The position numbers and the translations under genes were made by a program. Source: Dugong dugon (taxonomy: Eukaryota > Chordata > Mammalia > Sirenia > Dugongidae). From it: a stretch of 64,000 nucleotides of DNA. The notes under the pieces were generated by a model, which ran no database searches, had not been told where the DNA came from, and saw nothing but the letters and a program-made list of their open reading frames with translations. The DNA lies in contig CM057462.1 in the NCBI GenBank assembly GCA_030035585.1, forward strand, positions 115,129,234 to 115,193,233, written 5' to 3'. Shown here in pieces: positions 35,171-46,049 of the stretch; position 1 is the stretch's first letter; the number at the start of each line of letters is the position of its first letter.

Positions 35171-36790
35171 TACATCATTAGAAGTGAGAGAGAATTTTAA
35201 AGTTCAGCCAGAATGATCCTGGATTTTGCACATAGAAGAACTAAGGATCAGAGAAATTTTGGTTGCTGGAAATATCAGCAAACTAATGTGACACACTTAA
35301 ATTATAACTAGAAAAGATTATGTTGACCCAAAATAAAAATAATGATTTGAGTATCTAGAGGGAGAGTGCTACAAAAAATTTACAACAGCTCATATCTAAA
35401 ACCCAGAATATATAAGTCATTTTGGTTTTTAGAAATCAAGTTGAAATAATAAGCCACTGATTATCTACTATGTACACAGAAAGATGTTATATACTGTGGC
35501 AATTAAAAAAAATAATAAGGCATTACTATGTCAGCTATTTGTATGGTAACAGAAGTACTGCAGCAGAGTAAGTGAAGGCAGAGTTCTTCTTACAAAACAC
35601 AGAATTTTTTCTTTTTTTGGGCAAATTTTTACAAACAGAATGTGATGCAGGATATGTGAATGGAATAAATTTTTAAAAAATCAGTTTGGGTTCAAAAGTT
35701 TTCTTTCATTGAAATTTTAGAATTTTCTAGGGTGGTAATATCTCCTGAAATCAAAAGCCTATATTTTACTTAATTATTTACATAGTTTGTAAGCAAGAGC
35801 TCATCAGATTGCTTAGAGTGGACTAGTAGGCCCTCAAGACAGACAATCATTTCATCCATCACTGAGTCAGTCGACAGCATTACCGAGTGACCCACTTGTG
35901 GAGAGCAATATCCAAAAGAGTATTTTACAAGGAGCAAGAAGCCCAGCACTGATCTTGAGGGGCCTTTGGTTCAATTAAGGAGACAAGATAGACCTATAAA
36001 ATTCTAAGCTCAAGTGACAGAAACATCTGCAAGATGGAAGCCCATAGGTGTAGAGACGTTTACTTAAGTGTTTAACATACAAGGAACTGAACAGGAAGGC
36101 ATATACGGATTGAAAGTAAAAGAGGCCAAGCGGGGTTAATTTGAAGATAACTTCACATGAAGGAATACAATTTTTTCGCTTGGTTATGGAAAGCATTGTC
36201 TGGCTGCACAAACATCTTCCATTTATTTGTGGTATTCCCCAAATGAACTCTCTATTAACTTTGTATGACTATGTTTCTATTTCCCTCGCTGTCCACCATT
36301 TCCTTTAGGGAGCAAGCTGGTCACAACTATGTTGACTAAATACTCAAAAAATTTTCACAATTTATTTTATGCATGAATATAAATTGTCCATCCTAATAAG
36401 AGTCCTGGGATGCAGAGCAGTCTTCCCTTCTAGTCTATTCCTGAAATTTAATATTTTCCCTCTGTCTTACACCTGAGCCCATTCTCATTACACCAGGACA
36501 AGCAGCCAAGCCTCTCATCTGTCTATCTTCAGTTCCTAAACAATAAAAGGCATTCAACTGCTTCTCCTACCCTTAAAACCTCCAGGAAAAAATTAAAAAA
36601 TAATAAAGATCAGCTATGTAGTGGATTTGTATTGTGTCAGGTAAACTAAACTAAAACTACTTCGTTCAGAATTCCTTCCCCTGGGTATGCACGGGATTTG
36701 GAAGCAGCAGCCATATTTATTTTACACTTAGAAGGTCAATGCAGGGCAAAAGACTGCGCTGCAACATAAGCACATACTTGCAAATCTCCT
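35171..36790. other. Unique AT-rich DNA
   Basis: No gene recognised. The minus-strand frame at 35975-36211 has no family resemblance and is probably chance. Confidence 0.4.
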
Positions 36791-36794
36791 AGCT

Positions 36795-36960
36795 TGCCTG
36801 GTGATGTGGGGCAGCAGCTGTGTCTGCAGCTCCTCTAGCTCCCACCCGATCATCCTCAGCTTCTTTGACTCCTGGGCCAGGGTCTGTTGAGCTCTCTGAG
36901 GATGTGAGCGAACTTCTCCTAGAAGACATCCACATAACCGAAGGTGGAAGCTTGAAGAAA
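36795..36960 (-). pseudogene. Apolipoprotein A-IV-like fragment, broken
   Basis: On the minus strand two frames join into one apolipoprotein-like helix repeat. The first reads YVDVF, a TAG stop, then EKFAHILRELNR (about 36884-36940). After a one- or two-base shift the second reads LAQESKKLRM, IGWELEELQTQLLPH (about 36800-36880). Human APOA4, as I remember it, has LAKDSEKLK, IGKELEELRARLLPHANEV in the same order. APOA1/A4/A5 proteins bind lipid through such 22-residue helices. The stop, the shift and the short length mean it is a relic or chance match, not a gene. It lies in a small GC-richer patch within AT-rich DNA. APOA5 or APOE would be other family candidates. Confidence 0.45.
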
Positions 36961-37194
36961 GTGAGAGACTGACTTAAGTTACACTTCAAAATCATAGACT
37001 CTATCTAGTTCATTTTCTGTGGGTTTCAGTTTGTGCTGCTACTAACTTCACATCTGCCTTCCATTCCTTACTGACTGTCCTCCACCATATGCAAAGACAA
37101 CATTCTCTCAAAGACTGTTAAAGCAGCTCCAACAATCATAGAAGAACTAATCCCCATAATAAATCCAAACACCCTTATATGTAAGAGTATGTAG

Positions 37195-37272
37195 GTATAC
37201 ATACACATACATATATATGTATACACTCATATATATACATATCTATCCGTCCATCTGTCTATCTATCTATAG
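37195..37272. repeat. Mixed microsatellite (CATA/TATC)n
   Basis: Alternating ACATACATATATATG units run into TATCTATCCGTCC and CTATCTATCTAT units. Confidence 0.8.
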
Positions 37273-37374
37273 GCTTTGACTGATAAAAATTCCTTCAGCT
37301 TGATTTCTACTTGCCAGCACATTATCTTTTTAAATTTGGTCCAGAGAAATGAAAAAAGTACTGAATTTTCTTTG

Positions 37375-37820
37375 CCTGGCTAACTCCTTTCTCTTCCTTT
37401 AGTCTGAGCTCACTGGTCGTTTTTAGAGAGAAGCTTTCCCCAACCTCCTTACGACTCTTTCTACTGGCACTCTGTTTCCTACCTCAAAAAGTTTTCACAA
37501 ATTATTTTATGTATAAATAAATAAATTTGACTATTTGTTTAATATCAGTTTTCCTCCATATATGGTCAGTCCCAAGAGGACAGGAACCAAAACTTTTATT
37601 TGACATCATTTTCCAGAGCCTAACACAATGCCAATAGCATATTGTTCTTGTTTGGTGCTGTCAAGTCAGTTCCAACTCATATACAACAGAACAAAATGAT
37701 GCTTGGTCTTGTGCCATCCTCACAATAGCAGATATCTTTGAGCCTGTTGTTGCAGCCACTGTGTCACAGCAATGGATATTATATTAGGAGTCCAATATAG
37801 ATATACTGAATGAATACATA
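37375..37820 (+). mobile_element. L2 LINE 3' end, split by an RTE tail
   Basis: GAGAAGCTTTCCCCAACCTCC, AAGAGGACAGGAACCAAAACTTTTATTTG and CCAGAGCCTAACACAATGCC follow the L2 3' end in plus orientation. The (TGAATGAA-like) end ACTGAATGAATAC follows near 37806 after the RTE piece. Confidence 0.72.
37648..37765 (-). mobile_element. RTE LINE 3' end fragment
   Basis: TTGGTGCTGTCAAGTCAGTTCCAACTCATA to GTTGCAGCCACTGTGTCAC is the reversed RTE 3' end, with a short internal deletion. It lies within the L2. Confidence 0.85.
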
Positions 37821-39478
37821 TCCTTTCCTTTCTTTGTTACCTTCTCTCTACTCACTACTGTTGGTCCAGTTAATGAATCCGTTGATGGACTAAAGACATT
37901 TGTTATGTATGTTTACTCTGTATCAGTAATTGCCCCCACTAAGCATAGCCTCTGAAACTTTGATTTCCAAAGCAACTACTCCTTCATCCTTACATAAAAC
38001 TCTTCTTCCTTCAACGTCATGCTCTTCACCTATAGCTCCTCTATCTTTCCTCGTTCATCTCCTGACCATCTGTTTCCCCAATATTACTTTCTAGAACCAA
38101 CCATTCATCGTATTTTGTATGTTCATTTACACATGCATTACTTCAACAGATATTTGTTAAGTGCTTATGAAGTGCCAGGCCCTGTGACAGAGAAATGATA
38201 ATCTGGATTTCCACTCTTCTGGGACAAGTGCTGAGGGCCTCCCCTTCTATACCACCTTTGTCTTCTCTGAAGTCCCTGACTAAAAATTCTTACTAACTCC
38301 TGATGCATACAGGCATCATGAGCTCTGAAAGAGGGGATTGTCCATATGCATAGTATTTGGATGAGCTAAGAAAATCTTAAACCAGAAATGCCTGTGAAAT
38401 ACTAAGGAGGTGATAATGCAGTTAGGTGATAATGCAGTTAGCCTTTTCCTAACGAGCCACATGATAGCTACCACATCTCCTCAGCACAAATCAGAGCAAT
38501 TCTTACCCTGTGCTCTTTTGTGGTAGGGTAGCCTATCCTAACTACTAATCATGCTTAAATAACAGTTTCCTGAAGTTTGCTCTTTCACTTGTAAAAAATG
38601 TTTTTGGTGGTTATCGTCTTACTAAAAAAGCTTACTTTTTACAAATCGTTAAGTCTTGGTTTTCACAATCATGATCTTTTCTTTTTCCCTGAAATGAGCT
38701 TCAAGGGCCTAATTTCAAGGTAAAAAGCAAAATATTGATTCTTTTCTTTCTCTTTGTAACACACTTATCGCAACACTTGTGGATGGCTCTGACTCATTAG
38801 GGGAAAGACACGGGCAAAGGAACTCTAAGAAATGAAAGAACTTTAATATATTTCAAAATATAGTGTCACCACACTACAATTGGTGAGTTGTACCACGAGT
38901 TTGGCTAAGGTCGATGAACATGAATTTGTCCTAACAAAAATTGTTATGGTTGTGTGAACTCTCCTTGCAGCATCTAGCATCCTGCACAGATGGCAGAGTT
39001 CAGGATGAATTAGAATCCAGTTTTTTGCTAGGTAGTTATGGCTAAGGGTAAACATTGATGGTTATTGAGAGTGCTAATGAGAGAAGGATTTAGATGGTAA
39101 TCCATGCAGGTAGGATGGATAGAAAAGTGAGAGAAGCCAAAACAAAGAGGAACAACTGAAGAATATGAAGTAATCAATAGACTGAATGTTTCTATGGATC
39201 TAAGAGAACGCTAGTAGGCATGATAGAATGCAAATGATACATGAATGTCACAGACTTGAAAAATAAAAGTGAAAATTCCTGACAAAGAACAGTTTGGGAA
39301 TCTAAGAAAATGGTCATGAGTTTGAGTGGATAAAGTGGAGAACAGGAAATAGTCACTGTAGTTGAGGAGACAAACTATGAAATTAAGATGTGTGATTATA
39401 ATTGCTTATTTAATTTTCTCCCTTTTAAAAAGTATCATTACTCACCTTAGTAACCCTAGCATAGTACCTAACGCACAG
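37821..39478. other. Unique DNA with small old repeat pieces
   Basis: AACAGATATTTGTTAAGTGCTTATGAAGTGCCAGGCCC at about 38149-38186 resembles an old L2 or MIR piece. A short tandem duplication, GGTGATAATGCAGTTA, is at about 38408-38439. No gene recognised. Confidence 0.45.
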
Positions 39479-39867
39479 TTCTAAGGAGCCTTCTGGCTGT
39501 ACTTTGCCCAAGACAAATTTGTTCGTTCTTCTGGTAGTCCATGGTATATTCAATATTCTTCGCCAACACCGTAATTCAAAGGCATGAACTCTTCTTCAGT
39601 CTTCTTTATTCATTGTCCAGCTTTCACATGCATATGAGGTGATTGACAACACCATGGCTTGGGTCAGGTGCCCTTACTCCTCAAAGTGACATCTTTGCTT
39701 TTTAACACTCTCAAGAGGTCTTTTGCAGTAGATTTGCCCAATGCAACACATACTTTCATGTCTTGACTGTTGCTTCCATGGGTGTTGATTGTGGATCCAA
39801 GTAAAATGAAATCCTTGAAAACTTCAATCTTTTCTTCACTTATCATGATGTTGCTTATTGGTCCAGT
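39479..39867 (-). mobile_element. RTE LINE internal piece, inverted
   Basis: Minus-strand RTE from CTGGACCAATAAGCAACATC (39867) to the CTCCTTAGAA block (39479). It lacks the 3' end. The missing 3' end lies at 40623-40884 on the other strand and starts exactly where this piece stops. Confidence 0.9.
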
Positions 39868-40139
39868 TTTTGAGGAAAAGGAAGCAAAATCAACAGTTAA
39901 TGAGAAAGTTAGGGATCAACTGTGAGGAGAGGTAAAGACTAGAAATATCTGTTATGGTGAGTGAGAACTCTAAAGGCCAAAGGGGGAAAAAATTGGTACA
40001 GATAAATCTGTTGTGAAAGTTGAGGAATAAACCAATACAAGGTTAAAAAAATCAAACAGTAGAGAGAATTATAAAATAATGGTAGTGTCTTGTTCCAGAA
40101 CTCTAATCTCTCAACTCAAAAGATAACCAATAAATAATC

Positions 40140-40605
40140 TCTTAATTACATTTCTTTAAATAATTTCTTTTTTGCTTGTACACACTATTAAAAATGACAC
40201 AAATAGTATCATAATACACTACTCTCCAGAACTTTCCATGGAAATATACATATGTCTTCTACATTCTATTTAATGTTTGTGTGGTATATTTATGTTTACA
40301 TTATAAATATGTATCCAGTTATTTGTTGGTTGTCATTTCATTGTTTATATTGTTTTTGATACTCAAAGTTTATAAAAAAGTCTTTTATATCAATCATGTT
40401 TTACTTATTCAAGTACATTTGAAGAATATTTTTTTCCAGTGGAAATGTAGAGTCAATGGGTATTTACATGTTAAATTTTGATTGCTAATGCCAATTTAAC
40501 CTTCACAAATATTACACTAACTTACTCTCCCACCACAGGGTTTGAGAATTTGTTTCCATGCCTCCTCACCAAGACTGGACATTGTAAAATGTTATTTGTT
40601 TTTGT
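40140..40605 (-). mobile_element. Old L1-type 3' UTR sequence
   Basis: The sequence AGTCAATGGGTATTTACATGTTAAATTTTGATTGCTAATGCC and the later CTCTCCCACCACAGGG block resemble reversed 3' UTRs of old L1M or HAL1 elements. Family and strand are tentative. Confidence 0.45.
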
Positions 40606-40622
40606 CAGTAAGAGAGAAGAAA

Positions 40623-40884
40623 TAGAAGCATGGATAACGAGACTACGTCTCACGTACTTTAGACATGTTATCAGGAGGGATCAGTCCGTGGATAAGGACT
40701 TCATGCTTGGTAGAGGGTCAGCAAAAAAGTTGAAGACCCTCAAGGAGATGGATTGACACAGTGGCTGCAACAATGGACTCAAGCGTGACTCAACGATTGG
40801 CACAAGACTGGGCAGTGTTTTATTCTGTTGTACCTAGTGTTTCTGTGAGTTGACGCTGACTCGAGGGCACCTAACAACAACATG
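40623..40884 (+). mobile_element. RTE LINE 3' end
   Basis: TAGAAGCATGGATAACGAGACTACGTCTCACGTAC to GGGCACCTAACAACAACAT. It begins at the consensus point where the inverted piece at 39479 ends, with TAGAA shared by both. CCTCAAAA after the tail (40885-40892) also occurs, reversed, at 39868-39875. Confidence 0.9.
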
Positions 40885-41054
40885 CCTCAAAAGGTAATCA
40901 GCATCCAAATGGAATTATCTCAACTATTATTCCTATTTACAGGTAGCTACAAGAGCACACAGCCTGGCTTCTTTTTCTCTAAGACAAAGGGCTCCTCCCC
41001 TGCTCCAGGCCAATGCTAGCGTTAATGCTTTTCATCTGATCTATTGCATAAATT

Positions 41055-41350
41055 AAGGAGCCCTGGTAGTCACTATAGAGTCGCCATGAGTCAGAATCAA
41101 CTTGATGGCAATGGGTTTTTTTGTTTTGTTTTTTGTTTTTTTTGGTGGTGCAGTAAGAAGCCCTGGCGGCGCAGTGGTTAAGAGTCAGCTGCTAACCTAA
41201 AGATTGGTGGTTCCAACCTACCAGCTGCTCTGCAGGAGAAAGATGTGGCAGTTGGCTTCTGTAAAGAGTACAGCCTTGGAAACTCTGTGGGGCAGTTCTA
41301 CTCTGTCCTATAGGGTCGCTGTGAATCGGAATCAACTCACCAGAAACAGG
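41055..41350 (+). mobile_element. Two AfroSINEs in tandem within one target-site duplication
   Basis: The first unit (41055-41150) has the head AAGGAGCCCTGG joined directly to the tail block GAGTCGCCATGAGTCAGAATC, so its centre is deleted. The second (41155-41350) is nearly complete: AAGAAGCCCTGGCGGCGCAGTGG to TAGGGTCGCTGTGAATCGG. Single flanks TATTGCATAAATT (41042-41054) and TATTACATAAATT (41351-41363) enclose both. Confidence 0.85.
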
Positions 41351-41363
41351 TATTACATAAATT

Positions 41364-41860
41364 GCCTCCTTTCCCTCTCTCTCATTGTATCTTTGCCCTT
41401 ACGCTGTAAGCCTGCTTGAGGCTTTTCCTTCCTAAAGAAAAAAAATATAAAAGATTAACAAATAATCGTCTTCTGCTTTGTGTCATTTTGCTCTTTTCTG
41501 AGTCAAAAGTAAATGATACATGCTACCTCTATTTTCTTGATTAATAATCATTTCTCAGTTCACTAACATGTGGCTTTAGTTATCAACACTCCACTGAAAC
41601 TTTTCTCTAAAATTCACTAAAACACATATTTTAAAATCTACAGACTAAATTCAGCCTCTTTCTACCATATTGGGCATTGTTCACCACCTACTCCTATCTG
41701 AAAAATTCTCTTCTCTTAGCTTCTTTTGTTCTTGAACTTCTGACTTCTTTTCAATCTGTTTAATAGGCCCTTTCTCTTTGAACAAATTTTTAAATAAGAA
41801 ATGCAATACAGGAGCCTTCATTATGTTTCTTCAGGCCCACACAGTGCTTAAGAAAGATTT
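41364..41860. other. Unique DNA upstream of the L1 fragment
   Basis: No gene or repeat recognised. Confidence 0.4.
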
Positions 41861-43240
41861 GAGCCCATCAACAGATGAATGGATAAACAAACTATGGTAC
41901 ATACACACAATGGAGTACTATGCAACGAGAAAGAACAACAATGAATCTGTGAAGCATCTCATAACATGGATGAAACTGGAGGACATTATGCTGAGTGAAA
42001 TAAGTCAATCACAAAAGGACAAATATTGTATGAGACCTCTATTGTAAAAACCCATGAAATAGTTCACATGCAAAATGTAACAATCCTTGTTGGTTACCAG
42101 GGATGGGAGGGGAGGCGGGGGAAATACTAAATAGGCAATAGATAAGTGGTATCTTGGGTGAAAGGTGAGACAGTACAGAATACAAGGGAAACTAACACAA
42201 CCTGCACAAGGAAAGGTCATGGAGGCCCCATGGACACATCCAAACTCCCCGAGGGACTGAGTTGCTGGACGGAGGGCTCTGGGGACCATGGTCTCGGGTA
42301 ACATCTAGCTCAATTGGCATGACACTACTTATAAATATAATGCTCTACATTCTACCTTGGTGAGTAGTGTCTGGGGTCTTAAAAGCCTGTGAGTGGCCAT
42401 CTAAGATACTACACTGGTCTCATCCCTTCAGGAGCAAGGGAGAATGAAGAGAACAGGGTACAATGAAAAGATTAGTCCAAAGGACTAATTGTCCACAGCT
42501 ACCAAGACCTCCACCGGACTGAGTCCAGTACAGCTAGATGGTGCCCGGCTACCACCGCTGACTGCTCTGACCAGGATCACAACAGAGGGTTCTAGACAGA
42601 GCTGGAGAAAGATGTAGAGCATAATTCTAACTCACAAAAAAAAAAGACCAGATTTACTGGCCTAAAGGAGACTGGAGAAACCTCAAGAGTATGGCCCCCA
42701 GACACCCTTTTACCTCAGTGGTGAAGTTACCTTCGAGGTTCACTGTTCAGCCTGGGAGTGGACAGCCCAGTAAAACCAAATGAGACTAACGAGGTACAGG
42801 AGTCCAGTGACAAGGGCCAGAAAGCGGAAGGGGAGTAGGAAGCTAATGATAGGGAACACAAGGTTGAGTAAGGATACTGTTGATGTGTTGTGAGATTGTT
42901 AACCATTGTTATAGGGCAACATTTGTAGTAACTGTTAAATGGGAGGCTATTTTGTCCGGTAAGCCTTCATCTTAAGTGAGAATAACAGCACAATTAGAAG
43001 AGCGTAGTCAAAGTCACTTAAATGCGTACGTAAAAAGTTTTGAAATGGTGTATCTTTGGATATGTGTATTTTCACCAAAAAAAAAAAAAAAGCTGAGAAT
43101 TTAGAGGGTTAAAATGTTGTGGGGTTGTTAACCAAAGTCATAAAACAGCATGTGTACTACTGTTACATGAGAAACTGTTTGTTCTGTAAGCCTTCACCTG
43201 AAGTACAATAAAATATTAAAAAAAGAAAAGAAAAAAGAAA
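41861..43240 (+). mobile_element. 5'-truncated L1, same subfamily as the 9 kb copy
   Basis: Begins in the last about 60 codons of ORF2 and keeps the whole 3' UTR, closely matching 11870-13240. [19 protein letters not shown] and SQSQKDKYCMRPLL (ending about 42045) are the ORF2 end. It shares the duplicated 3' module and the internal A-run (43077-43092). AAGAAAGATTT (41850-41860) and AAGAAATATTT (43235-43245) may be a mutated target-site duplication. Confidence 0.93.
42100..42121 (+). promoter_or_regulatory. Potential G-quadruplex in the L1 3' UTR
   Basis: Four G-runs of 3, 3, 4 and 5 bases with loops of 2, 1 and 4 bases fit the usual quadruplex pattern. The equivalent site at 12114-12125 is an uninterrupted G-run. 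Confidence 0.65.
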
Positions 43241-43439
43241 TATTTTAAATCTGTACCAATATTTAAAAATTGTTAGATTTCACATGACTATTTGGAATTT
43301 ATATTTCCTGTTGAGAAATCAAAAGATTTGGTAGTAATCCTGTTCACATAACCACATGCCAAAAATTGGTAGAACTAAATAAATGCAGCCCCCTTTACAC
43401 AAGTAATACACTATCCATTTCTCCATTACTTTTAACTTG

Positions 43440-43774
43440 TTGGGTGTTGTTGAGTTGGTTCCCACTCATAGCGACCTTATGTACAACAGAACACTGCCCA
43501 GTCCTACGCCATCCTCCTAATTGTTGTTATGCTTTTTCCCATTGTTGCAGCCACTGTGTTAATCCATCTTGTTGAGGGCCTTCCTCTTTCTTGCTGACCT
43601 TTTACTCTACCAAGCATGATGTCCTTCTCCGGGGACTGGTCCCTCCTGATAACATATCCAAAGCATGTGAGATGAAATCTGGCCATCCTTGTTTCTAAGG
43701 AGCATTTTGGCTGTACTTCTTCTAAGACAGATTTGTTTGTTCTTCTGGCATTCCATGGTATATTCAATAGCATA
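43440..43774 (-). mobile_element. RTE LINE 3' end, 335 bp
   Basis: Reversed RTE tail from TTGGGTGTTGTTGAGTTGG to TTCCATGGTATATTCAATAG. The exact 13 bp duplication TACTTTTAACTTG lies at 43427-43439 and 43775-43787, so both ends are certain. Confidence 0.95.
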
Positions 43775-43787
43775 TACTTTTAACTTG

Positions 43788-44552
43788 CATTCAATCTATT
43801 CCATGTATTTATATTACTTGTCTTAATCCTGTAAACCAGAGAACTCTAAACATTATGATTATGTATTCGTGCAGTAAAAATGTTTCAGCATTGACCTTCA
43901 TATGCGTATATTTTATTTATATACAAATTATATCCCAATACTATATTTGCAATTTTTAAAAGTTTTTTTTATTCTTTTACTTTTCTGCATTTGTTCATTA
44001 TATTTTGATGTTTTTTACTTTTTTATTTCCTCCTTTTTCTTTTTCATTTTAAAGCTGGATTAGATGATTTCTTAGCATTATTATCCAATTGTTCCTTTAT
44101 ATGAAGTTCTTGGGCAGTCTAAACCTTCTGCTTATCCTATCTGCTGATTTTCTGCCATGGTTAAATATTTTTCATGTGTCTTATGACTGAATTTTGTGAA
44201 AGTCTTCAAAGACTTTTTTGTAGGCTCCTGTGAACCTTAAGTGAAGCATGTCTCTTCAAAGTATATTGCCTTTGCTTTTGCCAGAGTTCTGAGCATGTAA
44301 CTGGCCTGAAAAACTCTTTATGTTGATTTCTTTTCTTGGGGGATTCCAGGATTCCTAGACAGTAAAAAGTCAGATTGCAAATCTGTTTATTGGTAGGCCT
44401 ATGGTTAAAAATTCTCAGGGAAAAATGTTTTTCTTCCTGCATACAGTTTCTAGGCTGAAACAGACAAGCTTCCTTACTATCTCATGCTGTGAGTCATAAT
44501 TTCCAACTCTGCCCTTCAGGAGGTTTGTGTTCAGTAGTCAGTGGCCTTGACT
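43788..44552. other. Unique AT-rich DNA
   Basis: No gene or clear repeat recognised. Confidence 0.4.
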
Positions 44553-44564
44553 CCTCTGTTCTTA

Positions 44565-44728
44565 AACTAAAACCAAACCCATTGCCGTTGAGCCGATTCC
44601 GACTCACAGCGACCCTATAGGACAGAGTAGAATGGCCCTATAGTGTTTCCAAGGAGTAGCTGGTGGATTTGAACTGCCAAGCTTTTGGTTAGCAGCTAAA
44701 TTCTTAACCACTGCACTACCAAGATTCC
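44565..44728 (-). mobile_element. AfroSINE with exact target-site duplication
   Basis: On the plus strand it runs from AAACCCATTGCCGTTGAGCCG to CTGCACTACCAAGATTC. CCTCTGTTCTTA at 44553-44564 is repeated at 44729-44740. Confidence 0.93.
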
Positions 44729-44740
44729 CCTCTGTTCTTA

Positions 44741-46020
44741 CTAAGGCTTAAAACACGAGCTCTGAGCTTAACAAGAAGCTGGCATGGCACCTGTTCACCT
44801 GTTCTTCTCCCTAATTTTGAGGTTTCTTCTCATTTTTTACATCAAGTTTTTTCCTTATTTTCTTGGAAATAAAGCTATTCACTTAAACGCGTATTTGTCG
44901 TGCTGCAAGCAGCACTTCGAGGCATTCTGTAGCAAGGCTTTTCAGATTATGTAGCCCACCATATTTGCAGAAACAGAAATGTGTGTTAAAAATTGTATGC
45001 AGGCACTACCGTGCTAACATATTACATGCCTTATGAACTACACACGAAATGGGAAATTGTGGATGAGTGCAATAAAGTTTTTAAAAATAATTATTTTGTT
45101 TATTATTGATGCCAAACATACTTTCACTCTCCTTAAAATAATATTTTTATTGTTATCAATGTAGTTGAATGTACTTCATTTTTATTATTTTTTAAATCTT
45201 GGTTTAAATCTTTATGAAACAATTATTTAAAGGACAAAATCAAGGTTATTTCAATACCTAGTTTAAATGGCTGTCATAGCTGAAAATGACACATCCAAAG
45301 ATCTGTAGATTCAAATGGAAGAAATACACCTTTAGTAAATAATTTTTTATTTCCACTCAAAAATCTTCTTAAGGTTTATTTTTAAATTTCAATATAAATC
45401 TCTATCTTCTCTGATAGCAGCCAACTGTCTTGCAAATTAGTTAAAAAATACCAAAAAAAAAATCCTTCATATGGAAGATTTTTAGAAACAGTTTAAAACT
45501 TCTGTTTCCAACTTTTTAAAGTGTTCAGATATGAGAATTTTAATGGGAGACAGATATCATCTTCATTACAAGATTATTTCCAAACCTTCATAATGCTCTT
45601 TCTGAGCCCAAGTTTCTTTTGAAAAACAGTTTCCGACTCGTTACCAAAAGATCTTTCCCTTGAAGGGAAAGATGGAGTGTATTCATTTTTTTCAAAAATA
45701 TTTGCTCTTGGCAACTGCTTATCATTATAAACGTCAACCACTTGGAAATCTTGTCTTTTTGAAAAATAAAAATATTCCACAACTCTATTTTACAACTTTA
45801 TATTATGGAAATTTTAAAACTTTTGCAAAGTAAAGAGAATAGTATAAACAATGTCAGTGTATCAGTCACCCAACTTCAATAATTTTTGTTTCATTTATAC
45901 ATTTATAACTGCTCTTTTTCTGATTTAAGTATTTTAACACAAATCCCGAATGTCATTTATCTATAAATACCTAAGGATATATGTCTAACAGACAAGTATT
46001 TTTAAAGATAATCACAATAA
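44741..46020. other. Mostly unique AT-rich DNA
   Basis: A short hairpin, GTGCTG-CAAG-CAGCAC, lies near 44899. The part at about 45820-46020 looks like old L1 3' UTR sequence. A minus-strand frame at 45574-45780 is listed separately. Confidence 0.4.
45574..45780 (-). other. Open frame of 68 codons, unknown
   Basis: The frame reads EYFYFSKRQDFQVVDVYNDK and continues to LGLRKSIMKVWK and TAA. It starts at GTG, not ATG, and no convincing splice sites were seen. Its composition is more protein-like than most frames here, but I cannot assign a family. It could be a gene relic, a 3' terminal exon or chance. Confidence 0.12.
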
Positions 46021-46049
46021 CCATCATATCTAACAACACTAACATTTTC

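Noticed and set aside
39479-40884. Twin-priming 5' inversion of an RTE
   Set aside because: Twin priming leaves the inverted and normal pieces side by side. Here 750 bp of unrelated sequence lies between them.
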